A stretch of DNA of 64,000 bases from Spirochaetales bacterium UBA6872 (GTDB lineage: Bacteria; Spirochaetota; Spirochaetia; Sphaerochaetales; Sphaerochaetaceae), in assembly GCA_002452215.1 (NCBI GenBank), contig DKCO01000046.1:21609-85608 (forward strand), given 5' to 3'. Position numbers and translations under genes: made by a program. Below, one piece after another: positions 25,918 to 34,222 of this stretch; the stretch's first letter is position 1; every line of letters starts with the position of its first letter. The notes beneath the pieces were generated by a model. That model made no database searches. It had not been told where the DNA came from and was given only the letters and a program-made list of their open reading frames with translations.

Positions 25918-27138
25918 CTATCCTCTTATATATAGCTCCAGAGTATGTTTAACAGCGATTGCGGCAGCACCTCTTGCACCACTATAATCATCGCTTTTTA
26001 TAAATATGAACCTGTAATCCGAAAATGTTTCACGATATAAATTGGAATGTATTACATCCAATAATGCTTTTCTGTTTTCATCGTTATCAAAGAGCTTACA
26101 TTCAATGGCAACACACTCAGGATGGACAAAATTATCTATGTTGGCAATCGAAAGCCCCAAATAGAAGATAGCTTCATCAATAACATCATCGGCAACTTTA
26201 TCGCCTTGCATCTGCTTTTCGATTATGTCCTTTATACTAGGCAGGGATCTATCTTGATCCTCATTTTTCAATGAAGCTTCATATTTCTTTCTTATAGCAT
26301 TTTCGCTTGAATAAGCTTCAAGACACCCATGATTTCCACATCCACACTCCGGCCCGTCTGGATTCATAATCATATGACCTACTTCACCCTCTCCAACTAT
26401 ATTGCCAAAATGCAACCTAACATTATTAAGCATTGGACACGCTATACCTGCTGATACAAACATATAAGCCAATGTATCTGCTTTTTTCAGCTGTTTACTA
26501 TCAAAAATACTCAAACCATATGCTCTTGCAATGGCATTATTCTCAAGGTATATAGGAATATCCATACCTAATAGCTTTGAGAAATCAAGCACAACATCCT
26601 TATCAAACCATTTGTAATTTGGCTGTATCTTCAATTCCCCATTTTCAGAGTCGACCAAGCCTGGCAAACAAATACCTATTGCAGAAATCGGTGAGAAATC
26701 AGCCACATTTGATTTAATCATTTGCTTTACCAATAATGAGGCATTATTGACAGCATCTTCATAGTCTCTGAAAAAAGCGTCATCAGAAAGACATGAAAGG
26801 ACAGTTCCTCTAAGATTTGTCAAAACAACACGCCTAAATCCTTGCCTTATTTCGACCCCAATGAAATATCTTGAATCTTCACTGATATCGATAAGCATTG
26901 TTTTTCTGCCAAGGGTTTTGCATCCGTCGTCTTTACTGCTTTTCCCGACCTCTTTTATTATCCCATTTGCAAGCATAGAACTGATGTTTGTCGTTACAGT
27001 CGGAAGAGTCAGACCCAACCGTTCTGCAATATCCAATCTTGAGATAGGCCCAAACCTGTAAATAACCTCTCTAATAGAAAACTGGTTAATAATTTTTATA
27101 CGAGATAAATTCGTTCCGATTGACTTGTTGAATGGCAT
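25918..27138 (-). CDS. ROK-family transcriptional repressor of the sulfatase island
   Basis: The protein has 406 residues. An N-terminal winged helix-turn-helix (~17-70, 'ISRLDIAERLGLTLPTVTTN') is followed by a sugar-kinase-like ROK domain. That domain keeps the zinc motif 'CGCGNHGCLEAY' and 'GEVGHMIMNPDGPEC', so it may bind a sugar or sugar phosphate. It faces away from the sulfatase operon and carries its own candidate operator at 27173-27193. Position and the shared 21-bp sites make it the likely regulator of the oppA-like, pgi and sulfatase promoters; derepression by a glycan breakdown product would be expected. Confidence 0.88.
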   Translation of the reverse strand: MPFNKSIGTNLSRIKIINQFSIREVIYRFGPISRLDIAERLGLTLPTVTTNISSMLANGIIKEVGKSSKDDGCKTLGRKTMLIDISEDSRYFIGVEIRQGFRRVVLTNLRGTVLSCLSDDAFFRDYEDAVNNASLLVKQMIKSNVADFSPISAIGICLPGLVDSENGELKIQPNYKWFDKDVVLDFSKLLGMDIPIYLENNAIARAYGLSIFDSKQLKKADTLAYMFVSAGIACPMLNNVRLHFGNIVGEGEVGHMIMNPDGPECGCGNHGCLEAYSSENAIRKKYEASLKNEDQDRSLPSIKDIIEKQMQGDKVADDVIDEAIFYLGLSIANIDNFVHPECVAIECKLFDNDENRKALLDVIHSNLYRETFSDYRFIFIKSDDYSGARGAAAIAVKHTLELYIRG

Positions 27139-27172
27139 CTATCACTTTCCTTAAATAAAATTACATACGATA

Positions 27173-27193
27173 TTATATAATAAAATTAATTAA
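27173..27193. promoter_or_regulatory. Candidate autoregulatory ROK site
   Basis: A 21-bp element ending TTAATTAA matches the right arm of the perfect palindrome at 23908-23928 in 8 of 8 positions; the left arm is degenerate (TTATATAA). It lies 35 bp upstream of the ROK gene start. Confidence 0.45.
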
Positions 27194-27323
27194 TTGGGGA
27201 AATATTCGAAGATATCCCATCAATGAAACCATTGAGGATGCTCTGAACATTATCACCCACTCATCTATGGTTTTTTATTCAATCTAGTGTTAATATTCTT
27301 TTGTTTCCAGGAGAGTTATTATT

Positions 27324-29105
27324 ATGGAAGAAGCTTTCATGCAAAGAACAATGACTTGTGGACAACTCAGAGCCTCAGATGAGGGAAAAACTGTTGTTCT
27401 AAACGGGTGGGTCCACAGAGATAGAAATCATGGCGTATTGCACTTCATCAATCTCAGAGATAGATACGGGATTACGCAAGTTGTCGTAGACGAGGATTCA
27501 GATAAAGAGCTACAGGATATCGCATCCCAATTGAAGCTTGAATATTGCATTGCTGTAAAAGGAATAGTAAGAAGACGTCCAGATGACATGATCAACGCAG
27601 AAATGTCGACAGGCGAAGTTGAGTTGAAGGCAGAGAAGATTGAAATCCTTTCCCAGTGCGCAACTCTTCCCTTCATGATTGAGGATGAGACTAATGCGAA
27701 AGAAGATCTAAGACTCAAGTACCGCTTCTTGGACCTGAGATCCAACGGCATGCAAGAGAGAATAAAACTCAGACATGAGATTATCAAAGCAATCAGAGAG
27801 TATTTCTACAAGACAGACTTCTATGAAATCGAGACTCCAACTCTGATAAGAAGCACACCAGAGGGTGCAAGGGACTTCTTGGTTCCATCAAGAATATACC
27901 CAGGAAAGTTCTTTGCTCTACCACAATCGCCGCAGCTTTACAAACAGCTTTTAATGGTGTCTGGTTTCGATAAGTACTTCCAGATAGCACGTTGCTACAG
28001 AGATGAGGATCCAAGAGGCGACAGACAGCTTGAGTTTACTCAGCTTGATATAGAGATGTCGTTCGTAAAGAGAGATGACGTCCTTGCTTTAATGGAAGAT
28101 ATGTTCGGATCTATATTCAAATCTGTTTTGAACGTAGATTTGCCTGCACATTTCAGGAGAATCACATACCATGATGCAATGAATACATATGGCTGTGACA
28201 AGCCGGATTTGAGATTTGGCATAGAGATTCATGATGCTTCTTCCTTTGCAAAGGATTCAACATTCAACGCTTTCACAGAAACACTTGCAAATGGCGGATA
28301 TGTGAAATACTTGGTGGCACCAAAGACAGAAGGCCATGAATACACAAGAAAATATCTTTCTGAGCTTGAAGATGCTGCAAAGATATATGGCGCACATGGC
28401 CTTGCTTGGATGAAAGTCGAAAATGACACAATATCTGGAGGAGTCTCTAAGTTCTTCTCTGGCAAGGAAAGCGAAGTAATATCAGCAACTGGTGCAAAAA
28501 ACGGTGATGTAATTTTGCTTGTTGCACATCAAGATTGGAAAAAATGCTGCAATTCAATGGGTGCTGTACGATCACGATTAGGCTCCGACCTCAAACTTAT
28601 AAAAGATGGTTATGAATTCTGCTGGATCATCGACTTCCCTCTCTTCGAGTACAATGAAGATGAAGGACACTGGGAGGCAGCTCACCATATGTTCTCAATG
28701 CCACAAGTCGAGTACCTTGACTCTCTCGAGTCAGATCCAGGCTCTGTAAAAGGCGATTTGTATGATCTTGTTTTAAATGGATATGAGCTTGCATCAGGAT
28801 CCATAAGAATACATGACATCGAATTGCAAAAGAGAATCTTCAGGATTTGCAACATCCCTGATGAGATGGCTGCCGAGAGATTTGGATTCCTTCTCGATGC
28901 ATTCAAGTTCTCTCCTCCACCACACGGAGGGATTGCTCCTGGAATCGACAGGCTTTGCATGATCGTGTCAAAGCAATCTTCGATAAAGGAAGTAATTGTG
29001 TTCCCAAAGAACACTGCTGCGATGTCGCCAATGGATGACTCACCATCATTTGTCGAACAAAAGCAACTTGATGAACTTCATCTTGCAATAGTTGAGAAGA
29101 AATAA
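27324..29105 (+). CDS. aspS: Aspartyl-tRNA synthetase
   Basis: The protein has 593 residues with an N-terminal OB-fold anticodon-binding domain ('VVLNGWVHRDRNHGVLHFIN'), class II motif 2 ('YRDEDPRGDRQLEFTQLD'), the bacterial GAD insertion (~290-415) and motif 3 ('PPHGGIAPGIDRLCMI'). It charges tRNA-Asp. Length is normal for the bacterial type. AGGAG at 27309-27313 supports the start, with a second possible Met six codons in. It begins a run of three or four closely spaced genes on the plus strand. Confidence 0.96.
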   Translation: MEEAFMQRTMTCGQLRASDEGKTVVLNGWVHRDRNHGVLHFINLRDRYGITQVVVDEDSDKELQDIASQLKLEYCIAVKGIVRRRPDDMINAEMSTGEVELKAEKIEILSQCATLPFMIEDETNAKEDLRLKYRFLDLRSNGMQERIKLRHEIIKAIREYFYKTDFYEIETPTLIRSTPEGARDFLVPSRIYPGKFFALPQSPQLYKQLLMVSGFDKYFQIARCYRDEDPRGDRQLEFTQLDIEMSFVKRDDVLALMEDMFGSIFKSVLNVDLPAHFRRITYHDAMNTYGCDKPDLRFGIEIHDASSFAKDSTFNAFTETLANGGYVKYLVAPKTEGHEYTRKYLSELEDAAKIYGAHGLAWMKVENDTISGGVSKFFSGKESEVISATGAKNGDVILLVAHQDWKKCCNSMGAVRSRLGSDLKLIKDGYEFCWIIDFPLFEYNEDEGHWEAAHHMFSMPQVEYLDSLESDPGSVKGDLYDLVLNGYELASGSIRIHDIELQKRIFRICNIPDEMAAERFGFLLDAFKFSPPPHGGIAPGIDRLCMIVSKQSSIKEVIVFPKNTAAMSPMDDSPSFVEQKQLDELHLAIVEKK

Positions 29106-29106
29106 C

Positions 29107-30246
29107 TTGGAAGACAATTACAAAATAGCCATCATTGGAGGTGGCGCATCAGGCCTTTTTGCTGGATCTATTCTTGGCAAGAAGGCCATTGTATTGGAAA
29201 GAGGTGACAGATGTGGCAGAAAGCTTCTCCTAACAGGAAAAGGAAGATGCAACTACACAACATCAACACCAATTATTGATCTTTTTGAACACTACAATGG
29301 CGAAAAAAACTTCATGAGGCCAGCACTTTACGCTCTTCCTCCTGAGAAGATAATAGAGAGATTCAAGTCCTTTGGAATCGAGCCATCATTTGAAGAAAGA
29401 AATAAAGTATTCCCTCTCAATGGTGATAGCAAATCGATTCTTGATGCTCTTTCTGATAGGTGCAACATAGTAACAAATTGCTTTGTCAAATCCATAAAAA
29501 AGGAAAATACATTCCTAATAGAGACAACAAAGGGCAATATAACAGCTGATAATATCATCCTAGCTACAGGAGGAAACAGCTATTGTCAAACAGGCTCTGA
29601 TGGCTATGGCTATACATTGGCAAAATCTTTTGGCCATAGAATAATTTCTCCATCTCCAGCGCTTGCACCACTATGGCTATCAAAGGACTTATCAAAAGCT
29701 GAAGGCATATCCATTGATATCTCTGTAAAAATAGAAAAGAAAGAATATCGAGGCGATGTAGTAATAACAAAAGCTGGACTATCAGGGCCACTTGCAGAAG
29801 ACATCTCATACATGTTTCATACAGAAAGAGAGATAACGATTTCATTTTCAGATATCGACATTTTGAAAATAAGAAAAAACAATGCAAAATCAAATGTAAA
29901 GAATGCGCTTGACCTTCCAGATAGGCTTATCAAAGCTTTGATAGGCGATCTTGCAGACAAAAAAATAGCTGAGCTAAAAAAGGATGAGGAGAATTTCATA
30001 ATCAATCAACTGACATCTCTGAAGTGCAAAGCACGGGCAATAGCAAGTGGTGCAATGTCGACTCATGGTGGCATCTCCACTGATGAAATAAATCCAAAAA
30101 CAATGGAATCGAGGATTGTCTCTGGATTGTATTTTGCTGGCGATATCATAAATGTAGATGCAAACTGTGGAGGCTACTCTCTTACATGGGCATTTGCGAC
30201 AGCAAAAGTTGCATCCGATTCTATCCTCAAAGATCTCAATTTATGA
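29107..30246 (+). CDS. HI0933/BaiN-family flavoprotein (FAD-dependent oxidoreductase)
   Basis: The protein has about 379 residues from the TTG at 29107; another in-frame TTG at 29092 lies inside aspS. The N-terminal Rossmann motif 'IAIIGGGASGLFAG' binds FAD, followed by 'ERGDRCGRKLLLTGKGRCNYTT', the hallmark of the HI0933-like family. A second conserved block is 'IILATGGNSYCQTGSDGYGY' and the C-terminal FAD motif is 'GLYFAGDIINVDANCGGYSLTWAFATAKVA'. The biochemical role of most members is unknown. It starts directly after the aspS stop, so it is translationally linked to aspS, and is followed by an osmC-like gene. Confidence 0.9.
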   Translation: MEDNYKIAIIGGGASGLFAGSILGKKAIVLERGDRCGRKLLLTGKGRCNYTTSTPIIDLFEHYNGEKNFMRPALYALPPEKIIERFKSFGIEPSFEERNKVFPLNGDSKSILDALSDRCNIVTNCFVKSIKKENTFLIETTKGNITADNIILATGGNSYCQTGSDGYGYTLAKSFGHRIISPSPALAPLWLSKDLSKAEGISIDISVKIEKKEYRGDVVITKAGLSGPLAEDISYMFHTEREITISFSDIDILKIRKNNAKSNVKNALDLPDRLIKALIGDLADKKIAELKKDEENFIINQLTSLKCKARAIASGAMSTHGGISTDEINPKTMESRIVSGLYFAGDIINVDANCGGYSLTWAFATAKVASDSILKDLNL

Positions 30247-30259
30247 TATTCTTGTTTGC

Positions 30260-30643
30260 ATGGCAAATACAAAAACGATCAAAGCTTATTTCTCAAACGA
30301 CAGGAAATATTTCGAAAACAGCCTCGGCTCTGAATATAACTATACTCAAGCAACAGGGCCTTACGAATATCTTCTAGGTGCACTAGCAGGTTGCTATGCA
30401 TCAACACTCTCTTCTTATGAAAGAGACTTCAATTGGGAAGAGCTTGAAATCGAGATTATCGCAACAAAAAGAGAGACAATACCTACGACACTTGAAAACA
30501 CTATGCTAAAGATCAAAGCAATGGGTGTAGAGGACAGAGATGGCTTTATCCTCCTTGCAAAGAGAGCATGCGATGAATGCTCTATTTATCAAACAATCTC
30601 TAAAGTATCAAATATGGATTTGGATATTATGTTCGAGGGCTAG
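30260..30643 (+). CDS. OsmC-like protein
   Basis: The protein has 127 residues from the ATG at 30260. The OsmC/Ohr fold is indicated by 'GPYEYLLGALAGCYASTLSS' and 'LAKRACDECSIYQTI', each carrying one of the two Cys that form the thiol peroxidase centre in OsmC/Ohr proteins. Start choice: the frame is open back to 30158, but that would overlap the flavoprotein gene by 89 bp, and the family begins near the chosen Met. Likely function is organic-hydroperoxide reduction or a related thiol chemistry; many small OsmC-like proteins remain uncharacterised. Confidence 0.85.
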   Translation: MANTKTIKAYFSNDRKYFENSLGSEYNYTQATGPYEYLLGALAGCYASTLSSYERDFNWEELEIEIIATKRETIPTTLENTMLKIKAMGVEDRDGFILLAKRACDECSIYQTISKVSNMDLDIMFEG

Positions 30644-30645
30644 AG

Positions 30646-31167
30646 ATGCAACAGAAACGTTCTTTGAAGATAGATGCATTCGACAACTTCAGAAAAGCGA
30701 TGCTCAATTATTTTTCGCACTACGAAAGTGACACCGAGAAAAAGAAGAAAAGTACAACATCACATAGAATTGCACTAGAACTTATGCACCAATTTCCAGA
30801 AAACTGCCAAATCGATATCGATTACATGAATGCTGATATCATAGTGCGCTCCAATGATGAGATACTTCTAGTCCTTTTATGGTCAAATGGCTACATAACA
30901 GAGAAAGACAAAGAGAAAGCAAAGGCTTTGCATGTAGAGAAAGCCCCGCTATTAACTCTCGCATTCTCTCTATTTGAAGACAAGAACTATATCCTGATAT
31001 ACCGCTTTGAAAAAGATTATCTTGAGTATTTGCATATAGATAAATCAGACTTTTCAGAAAGAATAATAAAACGCTCAGAGGATAAAGAAAGTCGTGAGAA
31101 GGATAATGAACAGCTCCTTCTAACATTGAAAGGCAAAGCAAAAAGGAAGCCAAGAAAGCCTCGATGA
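30646..31167 (+). CDS. Hypothetical protein, charged
   Basis: The 173-residue protein is not recognised. It has no signal peptide or membrane helix. The centre looks alpha/beta ('CQIDIDYMNADIIVRSNDEILLVLLWSNGYIT'), reminiscent of PD-(D/E)XK-like folds in outline only, and the C-terminus is very basic ('KGKAKRKPRKPR'), suggesting nucleic-acid contact. It starts 2 bp after the osmC-like stop and ends 6 bp before the convergent permease gene, so it closes the aspS-led gene row. Confidence 0.7.
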   Translation: MQQKRSLKIDAFDNFRKAMLNYFSHYESDTEKKKKSTTSHRIALELMHQFPENCQIDIDYMNADIIVRSNDEILLVLLWSNGYITEKDKEKAKALHVEKAPLLTLAFSLFEDKNYILIYRFEKDYLEYLHIDKSDFSERIIKRSEDKESREKDNEQLLLTLKGKAKRKPRKPR

Positions 31168-31173
31168 CATATC

Positions 31174-32004
31174 CTACTCTTTGACAGCCCCGCTTGTAAG
31201 ACCTGCGATAAAGTATCGTTGCAAGAATACGAAGATGACAGTGACTGGAATTGCCGCGATTACACTTGCGCTCATCATTGCCGACCAGTTCGTGCTAGCC
31301 TCTCCTAGAAATGTCATAACAAGTCCTGGAGCTAGCGTTCTTCGTGTTGGATCTGTCACCAGTGTCATCGAATACAGCAAATCGTTCCATGACCAAACAA
31401 AGCCATAGATTGCAATCGAGATCATTCCCGGAACAGCCATTGGAAATATTATCTTTCTCATGATTTTCATATTACCAGCCCCATCGATACGAGCACTCTC
31501 GATAAGAGAATCAGGAAGAGCATCAAAATAGCTTTTTAGCGTCCATGTACCAACCGGCAGCGTGAAAACAACATAACTGATTAACAAAGACCAATAAGAG
31601 CCTAAAAGTCCAAGTCTTTGCATCAAGAGATATATCGAGAGAAGCAATATCGCTTGCGGAAATGCCTGGCTCATCAAGAATGCACCCATTATCACCTTTC
31701 TGCCTCTATAGCGAAACTTTGAGAAGCTATAGCCGGCAAAAGCCGATACTAGCGTTGCAGCCGCACTAGACAGAAATGACACAAAAAGGCTGTTTGCTAG
31801 ATAGTGCATTATAGTCTTATCCTTGATAATCCCAAGGATATTATCGAGCGTCAATTGCCCGACAAAAAAATACAAGGAGAAAGTCTTGTCAGATGGCTTA
31901 AGAGCTGTGTTTATAAGCCAAAGAAGCGGGAAAAACACAAAGAAGCCAATCAATATCGTAGAAACAATTGTAAAAATCCTAAATGCTATTGTCTTCTGGA
32001 ACAT
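31174..32004 (-). CDS. CUT1 sugar ABC transporter permease (MalG-like)
   Basis: The 276-residue protein has six predicted helices and the EAA loop 'ESARIDGAGNMKIMRKIIFPM' typical of MalG-type permeases. The C-terminus 'GLTSGAVKE' is the usual end of this family. It follows the MalF-like gene by 10 bp. No ATPase gene is in the operon; a shared MsmX/UgpC-type ATPase elsewhere would have to energise it. Confidence 0.9.
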   Translation of the reverse strand: MFQKTIAFRIFTIVSTILIGFFVFFPLLWLINTALKPSDKTFSLYFFVGQLTLDNILGIIKDKTIMHYLANSLFVSFLSSAAATLVSAFAGYSFSKFRYRGRKVIMGAFLMSQAFPQAILLLSIYLLMQRLGLLGSYWSLLISYVVFTLPVGTWTLKSYFDALPDSLIESARIDGAGNMKIMRKIIFPMAVPGMISIAIYGFVWSWNDLLYSMTLVTDPTRRTLAPGLVMTFLGEASTNWSAMMSASVIAAIPVTVIFVFLQRYFIAGLTSGAVKE

Positions 32005-32014
32005 CTTCTTCCTC

Positions 32015-32920
32015 CTACTTCGATTCGTTTACTTGCCTCAGATAGACAAAGCTGAAAAGAGACAAAAGAACAGCCCACACAGTTCCAATAGTGGCAGCAG
32101 AGCCAAGCTTCCAGTTCTTGAATGCCATACGATAGACCTCAATTGAAAGAGTAGTTGTCTCTCTTGCTGGACCGCCTTGTGTCATAGTCCAAGGAATATC
32201 GAAGTGTTGCAAATTGCCGATTGTTCCAAGAATAAGAACCAAGATTGCAATCTGTTTCATAGATGGCAATATGACATGCAAGAAAGAGCCTAGATTGTTT
32301 GCACCATCAATCCTTGCCGCCTCGATCTGATCCATCGACACGCTTTGCAATCCACCAAGCAAAAATGCCATATACCAGGGAAGCATTTGCCATGTACGTG
32401 CAATAATCACGCAAATGAGGGCAGTTGATGTCTGGCCAAGATATGAAATCGGGCCATCAAGTATTCCAAGTTTCACAAGCACTCCGTTGAGAATGCCATA
32501 CTGCCCATTGAAAATCCATGACCACAAAAAGCCGATTGCCGTGCCAGGGATAATCCAGTTTACTAGTGTCACACCCCTTAAAAACTCAGAGCCTTTGAAT
32601 TTCTGGTTGAGTATTATCGCCCATATAAAGCCCAAAGTAAAAGGCAACAATGTCGAGAAAATGACAAATATCAATGTAACTTTCACTGTCTTGAAGAAGT
32701 ATGGATCGCTGAATATCTTTGCATAGTTTGCTATTCCAACAAACGATGCATTTGGCTTCAAGAGCGAGCGATCTGTGAAAGACATTAAGATTGCGCTGAT
32801 AAAAGGATACAGGATGACAGCAATAAATACAGCAAGACCTGGAACACAAAGCAAAAACCCCACTTGCGCATCTGTCAATTTACCTTTGTTTTTAAATGCC
32901 ATCACCCTATACCTCCTCAT
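32015..32920 (-). CDS. CUT1 sugar ABC transporter permease (MalF-like)
   Basis: The 301-residue protein has an N-terminal helix 'AQVGFLLCVPGLAVFIAVILYPF' and the EAA loop 'EAARIDGANNLGSFLHVILPS', with the MalF-type tail. It lies between the binding-protein gene and the MalG-like gene in one operon. The frame begins 'MRRYRVMAFKNKGKL'; the Met at residue 7 (32902) is an equally good start. Confidence 0.9.
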   Translation of the reverse strand: MRRYRVMAFKNKGKLTDAQVGFLLCVPGLAVFIAVILYPFISAILMSFTDRSLLKPNASFVGIANYAKIFSDPYFFKTVKVTLIFVIFSTLLPFTLGFIWAIILNQKFKGSEFLRGVTLVNWIIPGTAIGFLWSWIFNGQYGILNGVLVKLGILDGPISYLGQTSTALICVIIARTWQMLPWYMAFLLGGLQSVSMDQIEAARIDGANNLGSFLHVILPSMKQIAILVLILGTIGNLQHFDIPWTMTQGGPARETTTLSIEVYRMAFKNWKLGSAATIGTVWAVLLSLFSFVYLRQVNESK

Positions 32921-32931
32921 GTTCTATATTC

Positions 32932-34194
32932 TTAGAGTGCTGCGATTCTTGATCTCATGCTCTCTACAGCTTTCTCTGCGCTCTTCTGGCCCAAGAGTGC
33001 ACTTTGAAGCTCTTCTGTCATTATTGTCTTGATCTCGCCAGCATTGCTCATTCGAGCTGTCTCATCAAGTTTTGCTGTTGCTGTTGAATCCATGAAGCCC
33101 TTAAGATATGAATCGTTCTTGACCTCTTCTGTTCCTGCAGCACTCTTTGTCACAGGTGGCATTCCATTGTTCTTGAAATACTCAAGTGCCATCTCGTCAG
33201 AAAGAAGGGATTTGGCAAAATCAGCTGCAACCTGCTTATGCTCGCTACTGTCGAAGATCACTAGCAAATGTCCCCACATTGTAGACTGGCTAGGATCACC
33301 CGCTTTCAAAACTGGTCTTGGCATTGCAGAACAAACATCCACAACTTTGTCAGGATCGACACCATTATTTACAGCCTGTCCCTTTGCAACTACAGCATCA
33401 TCATAGAATGCCATTCTTCCTTGTGCAAAGAGCTGGCGAGCATCTCCTCTTCCGATATCCATTGCAATGTAGCCTTTTGAAAGCATATCCTGATACCATT
33501 TTATTGTCTCAACAGCCTCAGGACCAAGATTTACAGAACCGTCCTCATTGAAGACAGATGTTCCGAATGTCCAAAGCCATGGCATCAAGTCTCCAGCTGC
33601 AGTTGCATCCTTTGTAGAAACTCCGTAAGGGATTATATCCTTTCCTAGAGCCTTTATGTCAGCAAGGCACTTTTCAAACTCTTCAAGAGTCTCAGGAACC
33701 TTATCCCAGCCAGCTTCCTTGAGAATCTGTGGATTATATACCATCGAAATTGAAGCCATTGACCAAGGAAGTCCAAGTTGCTTTCCATCAATATTTCCTA
33801 CATCCAGATATGATTTCTCGAATGTGCTCTCCAAATACTCCTTCCCGAATATCTCATTAAGATCAGCAAGGGCCCCTGTCTGTGCGACAGTATTGAAGAT
33901 TCCAATATCTGCCTGAGCGATATCAAGTTGCTCTTTGCCTTGGAGTCTTATAAGAATCTGCTGTGCTGTATCAGCCCATGTCCAGCCAACCCAATCAACC
34001 TTGTTGCCGCTTTGCTCCTCATAGCGAGTGCGCATCTTTGTGAATATATTGCGGCTAGCTTCTTCCTCTCCTGACCATCCAGCCCAAACGATTGTCTCTG
34101 GTCCATTTGCAACAGAAGTCTCAGTTGCACCGCCAGCGAAAAGCGATGAAGCGACAAGCATCAATGCAATTAGTAATACGAGTCCTTTTTTCAT
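32932..34194 (-). CDS. CUT1 sugar-binding protein
   Basis: From the ATG at 34194, preceded by GGAGG, the protein has 420 residues with a signal peptide 'MKKGLVLLIALMLVASSLFAGG' followed by 'ATET'. It is a family 1 solute-binding protein ('WAGWSGEEEASRNIFTKMRTRYEEQSG', 'GRMAFYDDAVVAKGQ', 'AADFAKSLLSDE'). There is no lipobox Cys, so it should be periplasmic. An in-frame start at 34242 was rejected for lack of a ribosome-binding site and for masking the signal peptide. Its operon also holds the oxidoreductase at 34223, pointing to an unusual sugar or glycoside as substrate. Confidence 0.9.
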   Translation of the reverse strand: MKKGLVLLIALMLVASSLFAGGATETSVANGPETIVWAGWSGEEEASRNIFTKMRTRYEEQSGNKVDWVGWTWADTAQQILIRLQGKEQLDIAQADIGIFNTVAQTGALADLNEIFGKEYLESTFEKSYLDVGNIDGKQLGLPWSMASISMVYNPQILKEAGWDKVPETLEEFEKCLADIKALGKDIIPYGVSTKDATAAGDLMPWLWTFGTSVFNEDGSVNLGPEAVETIKWYQDMLSKGYIAMDIGRGDARQLFAQGRMAFYDDAVVAKGQAVNNGVDPDKVVDVCSAMPRPVLKAGDPSQSTMWGHLLVIFDSSEHKQVAADFAKSLLSDEMALEYFKNNGMPPVTKSAAGTEEVKNDSYLKGFMDSTATAKLDETARMSNAGEIKTIMTEELQSALLGQKSAEKAVESMRSRIAAL

Positions 34195-34222
34195 ATTTCC
34201 TCCATTTTGTCTAAGTCGTAAG

